The notes beneath the pieces were generated by a model. It had not been told where the DNA came from. It searched no databases and was given only the letters and a program-made list of their open reading frames with translations. DNA of 5,073 bases, from NCBI GenBank assembly GCA_036518955.1, contig DATDMG010000278.1, positions 1 through 5,073 on the forward strand, in the 5' to 3' direction. Position numbers and translations under genes: made by a program. Positions within the stretch are counted from its first letter, which is position 1; each line of letters begins with the position of its first letter. Below are positions 1 to 5,073 of the stretch, in pieces. This stretch comes from DATDMG01 sp036518955 (lineage in GTDB: Bacteria; Actinomycetota; Actinomycetes; Actinomycetales; Kineosporiaceae).

Positions 1-58
1 GTCGACCACCTTCGGCGCACCCCCCGGCGCGCCGGGGGGTGCGCCGAAGGTGGTCGAC
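1..58. repeat. Perfect 58-bp spacerless inverted repeat at the window edge
   Basis: Bases 1-29 are the exact reverse complement of bases 30-58, with no mismatch and no loop; the centre is GGCGCGCC at 26-33 and both ends read GTCGAC. The right arm reads in frame into the MMPL transporter that follows (Gly-Gly-Ala-Pro-Lys-Val-Val-Asp-Gly-Leu), so it looks like genuine coding sequence. The left arm adds no independent information. A perfect, loopless palindrome that begins exactly at the first base of the sequence is typical of a foldback artefact at a contig end. A real cruciform or extruding hairpin cannot be excluded from this window alone. Confidence 0.95.
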
Positions 59-814
59 GGACTGGTCGAGCTCCAAGCCACCCTCCAGGACAATTACGAC
101 AGCCCGGCCGCCGATGACACCGTCAAGCGGCTCCGGAGCACCCTGGACGTGATCAGCAAGGACGCCCTGGTGGGGGGACAGACCGCCGCCAACGTCGACT
201 TCCGCACCCTGGCGGCGGCTGACCAGCAAAAGATCATCCCGATCGTGCTGGCGGTGATCTTCGTGGTGCTCGCCCTGCTGCTACGTGCTGTGGTGGCGCC
301 CGTCGTCCTGCTCATCGCCAACGTGCTGTCGTTCGCGGCGACGCTCGGCGCCTCGGCGCTGGCCTTCAACCACCTCTTCCATTTCCCGGGCGCCAATCCA
401 GGGATCGCGCTCTACGGCTTCGTCTTCCTGGTCGCGCTGGGGATCGACTACTCGATCTTCCTGATGACCCGGGTGCGGGAGGAGTCGATCAGGCAGGGTA
501 CCCGCCCCGGAATCCTGACCGGGCTGGCAGTGACCGGCGGTGTGATCACCAGCGCTGGGGTGGTGCTGGCGGCCACCTTCGCGGCGCTGGGGGTGGTGCC
601 CATCCTGTTCCTTGCCCAGGTTGCCTTCATCGTCGCGTTCGGTGTCCTGCTCGACACCCTTGTCGTGCGGACCCTGCTCGTCCCCGCCATCGCGTACGAG
701 CTCGGCCGCCGGACCTGGCTGCCGAGTCGGATCGGATGCCGGGGAGGCCAGGCCGCCGGAGCCGGCCCGGGGACCGCCGTGGACCCCGAGGCGGTGGAAG
801 TCTCCCGGACCTGA
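2..814 (+). CDS. MMPL/RND-family transporter, C-terminal part (5' end missing)
   Basis: This is the C-terminal membrane domain of an MMPL-type exporter of the RND superfamily, a proton-driven inner-membrane pump for lipids or drugs; the substrate cannot be told from this fragment. The frame is open from base 2, but bases 2 to about 30 lie in the left arm of the palindrome and may not be real; the first GTG is at 50. Numbering from that GTG, residues 1-60 are the end of the extracytoplasmic loop. Hydrophobic helices follow at about 62-78, 83-105, 119-140, 158-180 and 184-215, which is about half of a 12-helix pump. The family motif is clear at 131-145 (GIDYSIFLMTRVREE), as is the ending LLVPAIAYELGRRTWLPSR. 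A short hydrophilic tail follows to the TGA at 812-814. Full-length members have about 700 or more residues, so over half is missing. It converges with the peptidase gene, whose stop is 46 bp away. Confidence 0.88.
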   Translation, partial: STTFGAPPGAPGGAPKVVDGLVELQATLQDNYDSPAADDTVKRLRSTLDVISKDALVGGQTAANVDFRTLAAADQQKIIPIVLAVIFVVLALLLRAVVAPVVLLIANVLSFAATLGASALAFNHLFHFPGANPGIALYGFVFLVALGIDYSIFLMTRVREESIRQGTRPGILTGLAVTGGVITSAGVVLAATFAALGVVPILFLAQVAFIVAFGVLLDTLVVRTLLVPAIAYELGRRTWLPSRIGCRGGQAAGAGPGTAVDPEAVEVSRT

Positions 815-860
815 CGTTCCCCACGTGTGTGCCCGGACGCCGGCCGTGGCCATTCCCTCC

Positions 861-1601
861 TCACGAGAGGACCCGCGCCGGCAGCAGGATCTCAACGGCC
901 TTGCCCGTCGCCGCATCCCGCTCCACGAGGTATGCGCTCGGCCCTGCGTGTTCCGATACCACCTCCACGACTTCGGTGCCTCGGTACACGATCCCAACTC
1001 CGTCGTCCGTGCAGTAGGTGCGCGGGAGCAGGCCCTCCGACACGAGCCTCCGCACAAGCGGTCGGCGGCGCCGCTCCGAGTCGTAGTGCACGCCGTTGCC
1101 CCACGGGAGCAGGGCGAGGCCGTTGGTGACCGGCTGTAGCTCAGGGCCGAAGGAATCAGTGGTGCCGCCGGCGTGCCAGCAGATCGAGCCGGCGCTCACC
1201 CCTGCCAGCACCACCCCGGCCTCCCATGCCTTGCGGAACACCGCATCGAGGGCGTGGATCCGCCACACGGCGAGCAGGTTGGCGACCGAGCCACCCCCGA
1301 CCCAGACCACGTCGTGGCCGAGGACCACGCCCTCGATGTCGTCGTGATTGGGCATCGGGAACAGGTGCAGGTGGTCGGAGACGATGCCGGCCGCCCGGCT
1401 GGCCTCGTCCAGGTCGGCGGCCAGCGTTCGCGGATCGCCCATCGCCGTGCCGACATAGAGCACCCGAGGTGCCCTGCCGTGCACACCGGAGAGTTCGACC
1501 GCATGCAAGATCAGGGGGCCGAGGTCGAACCGGCGGCGCCCCTCGGGGTTGGCCACGAGGCCGCCGGACGTGGCCAGGATGGTGGGGGCGTCAGCGGTCA
1601 C
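861..1601 (-). CDS. Peptidase S51 family protein (peptidase E-like)
   Basis: The 246-residue product is a cytoplasmic serine hydrolase of the S51 family, which contains peptidase E (an Asp-X dipeptidase) and cyanophycinase; the fold resembles class I glutamine amidotransferases. The nucleophile elbow is GVSAG with Ser136, preceded by the glycine turn WVGGGSVANLL at 100-110. By comparison with the PepE Ser/His/Asp arrangement, His172 in VHYD and Asp149 in TTDS are the likely partners. The length fits PepE (about 230-240 residues) better than cyanophycinase. I chose the GTG at 1601-1599 because GGAGG lies 5 bases upstream and the conserved ATILATSGG-like strand begins right after it. A longer frame back to a GTG at 1730 would add 43 unremarkable residues and cover the intergenic repeats. 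No cyanophycin synthetase is nearby, so a dipeptidase role is inferred, not shown; substrate specificity is open. Confidence 0.9.
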   Translation of the reverse strand: MTADAPTILATSGGLVANPEGRRRFDLGPLILHAVELSGVHGRAPRVLYVGTAMGDPRTLAADLDEASRAAGIVSDHLHLFPMPNHDDIEGVVLGHDVVWVGGGSVANLLAVWRIHALDAVFRKAWEAGVVLAGVSAGSICWHAGGTTDSFGPELQPVTNGLALLPWGNGVHYDSERRRRPLVRRLVSEGLLPRTYCTDDGVGIVYRGTEVVEVVSEHAGPSAYLVERDAATGKAVEILLPARVLS

Positions 1602-1606
1602 GAGGA

Positions 1607-1611
1607 CCTCC
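1607..1611 (-). promoter_or_regulatory. Ribosome binding site of the peptidase gene
   Basis: On the - strand the sequence reads GGAGG, then TCCTC, then the GTG start at 1601. This perfect Shine-Dalgarno core at 5-base spacing is the main reason for preferring this start over the upstream GTG at 1730. Confidence 0.75.
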
Positions 1612-1708
1612 GGGTGGCGGCGAACGGGCAGGCGTGAGGCGATGACGGGCACGCCGGTAGGGGCATGGCGATGGACATTACCGGGGAAGTCCGACAGGGA
1701 CGGCGCAC

Positions 1709-1748
1709 CCTGTGGACGACCGGAGGCCACCGCCCGCCTGTGGATGAC
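1709..1748. repeat. Two direct copies of CCTGTGGAYGAC, DnaA-box-like
   Basis: CCTGTGGACGAC at 1709-1720 and CCTGTGGATGAC at 1737-1748 differ at a single base and start 28 bp apart in the same orientation. Each contains a 9-mer one mismatch away from a DnaA box read on this strand: TGTGGACGA against TGTGGACAA (complement of TTGTCCACA) and TGTGGATGA against TGTGGATAA (complement of TTATCCACA). They sit 38-78 bp upstream of the kinase start. The repeat is directly visible; binding by DnaA or any other protein is inferred. Confidence 0.5.
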
Positions 1749-1786
1749 AAGAACGGCACGGTGCTCGTATCGGGCACGCTGAGGCC

Positions 1787-3898
1787 GTGAACGTCACAGG
1801 TGGTGCGGGCGACCGCAACGATCCCCTTCCGGCGGGCGACGTGCCGCGCGTGCCCGGGCTGCGGGTGCTCCGGCTTCTCGGAGCAGGTGGCCAGGGTGAG
1901 GTGTGGCTCGCGGACGACCTCGCGAGCGGCGACCAGGTGGCCGTGAAGATCGGCTTCGGTCCCGCGACGTCCCTCCCACCCTCACCACCCACCGGTGTGA
2001 GGCTGCCCCCATCGGATGACGGCGCGTCTGCGCCGTCTCCTTCACCGATGCCGCCAGCCCCCCCGTCGCCGAGTTCCCAGGTCAGCGCGGGGGCCGGCGA
2101 TGGGGGCCCGGCTCGGCGTCTCTCCCGCGAGATCGCCCTGTTACGGCGGATCGATCATCCTCACGTCGTCCGCCTGCGGCGCGTGGTGGATCTGCCCGGT
2201 GGCGGCCGGGCCCTGGTGCTCGACCATGCGGCCGGCGGCAGCCTGGGCCGGCTCGTGCGCACCCGTGGACCGCTGACCCCGGGCGAGGCCTGCGCTGTCG
2301 TCGTCCCGCTGGCCGACACCCTGGCAGACCTGCACGCGCGAGGGCTCGTGCATGGTGATCTGACGCCGTCCAACGTGCTGTTCACCCTGGACGGGCGGCC
2401 GTTGATCGCTGACCTCGGGAGTGCCTGGATCATGGGCGAGCCCGTGAGCGAGGTCTGGGCCAGCGATGGTTACGCCGATCCCGCCCGCTCCGGGCGCCCA
2501 GCGGCGTCGGACGACGTGTACGCGCTCGGTGCGCTGCTGCGGTTCGCGCTCACGGGGAGCCCGACCGCGCCGGGCCCATCTGCCAGCGGCGGCTCGGGTC
2601 ACCCACGGGATCTGGCCGGCTCCGCAGGGCGCGTCCTTCGCGCCTCCCCAGAAAGCGGCGCTCCTGCCATCCCTGGCGGCGCCGGATCGGTGTCCGGCCA
2701 TGGCCCGCGCGACCCTTTGCTGGCGCTGGCGGACTTGTGCACCTCGCCCTCGCTGGATCTTCGCCCGGACCTGCGTTCGGTGTCGCGAGCTGCGCTCGCG
2801 GCCACGCCGGCGGTTCCGGTGCGACTGGTGCCCCAGCCGCCCGGCAGGCAACCGACGAGTGCGTCGGCGTCCTCGGCGGAGGCTTCGGTGGCCGCTGGAC
2901 CCGTGGTCGTGCGGATCGACCCCCGCGTTCGACGACCTCGCTCGGCGACGGAGGCCGGCTGGACGCGATCGGCGGTGCCCTCTTCGGGAACCGCACCTGC
3001 CGAGGCTGCCACCACGTCCACGGCGTTGCCTCCGACGCGTGGCGACCTGTCGCTGCTTCCGTTCCCCGGCCCTTCGCCGCGCTCTCGACCCGGGACGGGG
3101 ACCGATGCCGCCCCTGCCGCTGCGGTCACCCGCCGGCGGCTGTCGGTCACGCCTCGTGGGTCGGTGGGTGACCGCGGTCCAGATCCTGCACCGGAGAGTG
3201 CGCGCCGGCGAGACCTGCGCCGGGGCCGGCACCAGCTCCCCGGCAGCGGCGCGATGTCCACGTCCCGTGCGCTTCTGTTGTCGGCGACGGTCGCGGTCGT
3301 GGCCGCGGTGGGATGGTGGGGTCTCGGGGGGCCGCACGGCCCCGGGGCCCGCCCACGGCCCGACCCCGGGCCAGGCGAGGCACCGACAGGGGCCCGCCCG
3401 TCCGTCCCGGCGGGTCAGACGCCGACCCCAGCTGTCGCTCCGGGCCGTGCTGCTGCGTCGATCATCACGGTACCGGCGGATCACGCAGCCCGGAGCACGA
3501 CCGACAGGGAGACGGTCGACGCAGCCCTTGCACGCCTCGCCCGAGGCCGGGCGGAGGCGTTCCGCCAGTTGTCCGAGGCCTCGCTCGCGGACGTCGACGA
3601 GCCGGGATCGGAGGCCAGCGCCCGGGACCTGGAACTTCTCGCCCGGTTGAAGGCGGCCGGAGTCCGGTTGGAGGGCCTCTCCTTCACCATGGCCGATGTC
3701 CAGGTCAGTGAGCCGAGCAGCGGCGTGGCCATCGTGCTGGCGACGGTGACGGCCTCGGCGCATCAGCAGGTCAGCGTTCAGCGACGTCGGACGGTCGCGG
3801 AGATCGCACCGGCCGAGCCGCGCCCCGTCGTGTTCCGTCTGGTCGCCGCGCCGGACGGTGTTCACTGGCTGGTCCGGCAGGTCTGGAGCACGTCGTGA
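1787..3898 (+). CDS. Membrane-anchored Ser/Thr protein kinase with extracytoplasmic C-terminal domain
   Basis: The 703-residue product is a Hanks-type kinase that would phosphorylate Ser/Thr on cytoplasmic proteins. Domains in order: glycine loop GAGGQG at 32-37; VAVKI with Lys54; a Pro/Ser-rich insertion at about 57-108; helix C with Glu115; catalytic loop HGDLTPSN at 189-196; DLG at 209-211; helix F region SDDVYALG at 241-248; a second Gly/Ser/Pro-rich stretch at about 258-308; the last kinase helices to about 340; a Pro/Ala/Ser/Arg linker; basic residues at 473-481; one membrane helix at about 495-513; a second Pro-rich linker; and a compact domain at about 573-703. The topology is kinase inside, C-terminal domain outside. 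Lys54, Glu115, Asp191, Asn196 and Asp209 are all present, so activity is plausible, although the catalytic loop has Gly for the usual Arg and Thr for the usual Lys. The GTG at 1787 is the first possible start after an in-frame TGA at 1745; its GAGG is only 2 bases upstream, so GTG at 1841 remains possible. No PASTA repeats are seen, so it is not a PknB-type kinase. Confidence 0.85.
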   Translation: MNVTGGAGDRNDPLPAGDVPRVPGLRVLRLLGAGGQGEVWLADDLASGDQVAVKIGFGPATSLPPSPPTGVRLPPSDDGASAPSPSPMPPAPPSPSSQVSAGAGDGGPARRLSREIALLRRIDHPHVVRLRRVVDLPGGGRALVLDHAAGGSLGRLVRTRGPLTPGEACAVVVPLADTLADLHARGLVHGDLTPSNVLFTLDGRPLIADLGSAWIMGEPVSEVWASDGYADPARSGRPAASDDVYALGALLRFALTGSPTAPGPSASGGSGHPRDLAGSAGRVLRASPESGAPAIPGGAGSVSGHGPRDPLLALADLCTSPSLDLRPDLRSVSRAALAATPAVPVRLVPQPPGRQPTSASASSAEASVAAGPVVVRIDPRVRRPRSATEAGWTRSAVPSSGTAPAEAATTSTALPPTRGDLSLLPFPGPSPRSRPGTGTDAAPAAAVTRRRLSVTPRGSVGDRGPDPAPESARRRDLRRGRHQLPGSGAMSTSRALLLSATVAVVAAVGWWGLGGPHGPGARPRPDPGPGEAPTGARPSVPAGQTPTPAVAPGRAAASIITVPADHAARSTTDRETVDAALARLARGRAEAFRQLSEASLADVDEPGSEASARDLELLARLKAAGVRLEGLSFTMADVQVSEPSSGVAIVLATVTASAHQQVSVQRRRTVAEIAPAEPRPVVFRLVAAPDGVHWLVRQVWSTS

Positions 3899-3924
3899 TC
3901 GCCAAGCCGGGCGAGACCGTCTCG
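3899..3924. terminator. Possible bidirectional terminator between convergent genes
   Basis: The 29-bp gap between the kinase and epimerase stop codons contains two overlapping inverted repeats: TCGCC (3899-3903) with GGCGA (3910-3914), and CGAGAC (3912-3917) with GTCTCG (3919-3924). They share bases, so only one hairpin can form at a time. There is no T-tract on either strand. The position between converging genes is right, but the stems are short. Confidence 0.3.
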
Positions 3925-3927
3925 GCG

Positions 3928-4824
3928 TCAGCGTGGCCGCGTCACCCAGGCCGCGGCCTGGGTCGCGGTCTGGTGGCGGAAGGCGAAGCCCGCCTCCAGC
4001 AGGCGCATCGGGAGCATCCGCTGGCTGGACAGCACCTCGCCCGCAAACTCGCCGAGCACCAGGCGCAACGCGAACGCCGGCGCCGGCACGATCGTGGGGC
4101 GCCGCAGAGCGTGGCCCAACGCCCTGGTCACCTCGAGGTTCCGGGCGGGTTGCGGGGCGCTGAGGTTCACCGGGCCGGCCAGGTCGATGTGCTCGAGCAG
4201 GAACATCAGGGCACTCACCTCATCAGCCAAGGTGATCCACGGCCACCATTGCCGGCCGCTGCCGAGCGGGCCGCCAAGGCCGAGGCGCGCGATCGGGAGC
4301 AGGCGACCGAGTGCGCCCCCTTCGGGGGAGAGCACCAGGCCGGTGCGTGCCAGGACGACGCGCACGCCAGAACTCGTGGCGGCCTCCGCCGCAGCCTCCC
4401 AGGCCTGGACGACCTCGCTGAGGAAGCCGTCCCCGGGAGCCGACCCTTCCGTGAGCGGCTCATCTCCCCGGTCGCCGTAGTATCCGGACGCCGATGCGGA
4501 CACCAGGACGCGTGGCGGTGGATCGAGTTGAGCCAGCGTCTTGACCAGCGTGCCGGTGCTCTCGACGCGGGAGCTCAGGATGGTGCGCTTGTACTCGGCG
4601 GTCCACCGCCGGTCGCCGACCCCCGCACCGGCCAGGTTGACGGCCGCTTCAACGCCCGCCAACGCCCCGACCTCGACCCTGCCGGACGTGGGATCCCAGC
4701 TGATCTCGTCGGCCAGCCGAGCGGGCCTGCGGACCAGGCGGACGACATCGTGCCCGGCGGCGCGAAGGCCGTTGACGAGCGCCGATCCGATGAACCCGGA
4801 CGCACCGGTGACCACGGTCCTCAC
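3928..4824 (-). CDS. TIGR01777 family SDR-type epimerase (Rv2216/YfcH-like)
   Basis: The 298-residue product is an atypical short-chain dehydrogenase of the TIGR01777 (SDR39U1, YfcH-like) family, cytoplasmic and predicted to bind NAD(P); no reaction is firmly established for the family. The N-terminus carries the Rossmann motif TGASGFIGSAL at 6-16, NLAGAGVGDRRW at 63-74 and the family signature SASASGYYGD at 109-118. The classical Tyr-x-x-x-Lys pair is not evident, as is usual here. Residues from about 247 form the C-terminal DUF1731-type segment (LRLVLGEFAGEVLSSQRMLP and AGFAF). Length is normal and the gene looks intact. Start is GTG at 4824-4822; I see no Shine-Dalgarno and no in-frame start between it and the preceding E2 stop. 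It follows the E2 acyltransferase gene by 38 bp on the same strand, so the two are probably cotranscribed. The same pair occurs in M. tuberculosis as dlaT-Rv2216. Confidence 0.92.
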   Translation of the reverse strand: MRTVVTGASGFIGSALVNGLRAAGHDVVRLVRRPARLADEISWDPTSGRVEVGALAGVEAAVNLAGAGVGDRRWTAEYKRTILSSRVESTGTLVKTLAQLDPPPRVLVSASASGYYGDRGDEPLTEGSAPGDGFLSEVVQAWEAAAEAATSSGVRVVLARTGLVLSPEGGALGRLLPIARLGLGGPLGSGRQWWPWITLADEVSALMFLLEHIDLAGPVNLSAPQPARNLEVTRALGHALRRPTIVPAPAFALRLVLGEFAGEVLSSQRMLPMRLLEAGFAFRHQTATQAAAWVTRPR

Positions 4825-4862
4825 GGATACATCGTCACGTTGATTGGTTGCTGGCGCGCAGT

Positions 4863-5073
4863 TCAGAGTCCGAGAGCGCTGTCGAACTGCCCGTCTTCCA
4901 GGCGCTGCTTCATCGTGGTGAGGAAGCGGGCGGCGTCCGCCCCATCGACGATGCGGTGATCATAGGAGAGCGCAAGGTAGATCATCGAGCGGACTGCAAT
5001 GCTGTCCCCACCGTCCGGGTCGTTGATCACGACCGGGCGTTTGACCACCGCGCCGGTACCGAGGATGGCGACC
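4863..5073 (-). CDS. sucB: Dihydrolipoamide acyltransferase E2 (2-oxo acid dehydrogenase), C-terminal end
   Basis: Only the last 69-70 codons are in the window; the gene continues past base 5073. The product is the E2 core of a 2-oxo acid dehydrogenase complex (pyruvate and/or 2-oxoglutarate), which transfers the acyl group from lipoyl-lysine to CoA. The fragment reads VAILGTGAVVKRPVV, then RSMIYLALSYDHRIVDGADAARF in two steps, and ends EDGQFDSALGL. DHRIVDG is the E2 active-site motif DHRxxDG, whose His acts as the catalytic base. In actinobacteria this protein is annotated sucB, or dlaT in M. tuberculosis where it serves pyruvate dehydrogenase; the fragment cannot separate these, so the symbol is by convention. 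The neighbouring TIGR01777 gene supports the dlaT/sucB locus. The lipoyl and E1/E3-binding domains lie outside the window. Confidence 0.93.
   Translation of the reverse strand, partial: VAILGTGAVVKRPVVINDPDGGDSIAVRSMIYLALSYDHRIVDGADAARFLTTMKQRLEDGQFDSALGL

Larger units (their letters stand above)
1602..1786. promoter_or_regulatory. Divergent intergenic region between the peptidase and kinase genes
   Basis: These 185 bp separate two divergent genes and must carry both promoters if the peptidase starts at 1601. I see no strong -35/-10 pair. For the kinase, ATGACA at 1744-1749 followed by TCGTAT at 1765-1770 is a weak candidate with a short 15-base spacer, and would give a very short leader. 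For the peptidase, TAATGT (the - strand of 1675-1680) is a weak -10 candidate. The region also holds the two DnaA-box-like repeats listed separately. That it is regulatory follows from its position; the individual promoter elements are guesses. Confidence 0.4.

Noticed and set aside
815..860. Terminator between the convergent MMPL and peptidase genes
   Set aside because: Only very short inverted repeats (CACGTG, GGCC-GT-GGCC) are present and there is no T-tract, so a terminator cannot be supported.
1602..1730. Longer version of the peptidase starting at the GTG at 1730
   Set aside because: The extra 43 residues match nothing expected at the family N-terminus, and the GTG at 1601 has a perfect GGAGG at good spacing. 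Not fully excluded.
3328..3343. 7-bp inverted repeat with a 2-base loop in the kinase linker just after the membrane helix
   Set aside because: It lies within a G/C-run stretch encoding Gly-Gly-Pro-His-Gly-Pro-Gly; composition alone explains it.
2466..3650. 394-residue open frame in another + frame inside the kinase gene, considered as evidence of a frameshift
   Set aside because: It is Arg/Pro/Cys-rich with no domain, and the kinase frame continues without a stop through the linker, membrane helix and C-terminal domain, so no frameshift is needed.
2141..3865. 574-residue open frame antisense to the kinase gene
   Set aside because: Its translation is rich in Arg, Gly and Pro with no recognisable motif, while the + strand frame carries all kinase motifs. 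Long antisense frames are expected in GC-rich DNA.
3254..3898. Internal ATG start giving a separate membrane-plus-sensor protein
   Set aside because: The upstream bases GGCAGCGGCGCG contain no ribosome binding site, so an internal product is not supported.
3895..4959. 354-residue open frame on the + strand over the epimerase and E2 end
   Set aside because: It lies opposite two clearly recognisable - strand genes, spans their intergenic gap and has no recognisable domain. It is a GC-rich shadow frame.

Overview
The window is high-GC DNA with GTG starts, tightly packed genes, an MMPL/RND-type exporter, a single-pass Ser/Thr protein kinase, and a lipoyl E2 acyltransferase tail followed by a TIGR01777 epimerase. 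That combination points to an actinobacterium (Actinomycetota). Lower ranks cannot be fixed from this sequence.

Layout from left to right: (1) a perfect 58-bp spacerless palindrome occupies the first bases and runs straight into the 3' part of an MMPL-family transporter gene on the + strand (to 814). (2) A convergent S51-family peptidase (peptidase E-like) lies on the - strand (861-1601, with a well-placed ribosome binding site). (3) A divergent intergenic region of 185 bp holds two direct copies of a DnaA-box-like 12-mer. (4) A large + strand gene (1787-3898) encodes a 703-residue membrane protein: an N-terminal kinase domain carrying two low-complexity insertions and an unusual HGDLT catalytic loop, a long Pro/Ala/Ser linker, one transmembrane helix and a C-terminal extracytoplasmic domain. 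(5) Converging on it from the right, on the - strand, are a TIGR01777 SDR-type epimerase (3928-4824) and, 38 bp upstream of that, the C-terminal end of the dihydrolipoamide acyltransferase E2 gene (from 4863, running off the window).

The E2-TIGR01777 pair is a familiar actinobacterial neighbourhood (in Mycobacterium tuberculosis dlaT-Rv2216-lipB-lipA). Here the lip genes do not follow directly; the kinase gene does, in the opposite direction. The other genes show no obvious shared pathway. I see no RNA gene, CRISPR array, insertion sequence or phage gene, and no gene-free stretch over 300 bases. No clearly new multi-gene system is visible. The most unusual items are the kinase and the terminal palindrome, and the palindrome is most likely an assembly or library foldback.
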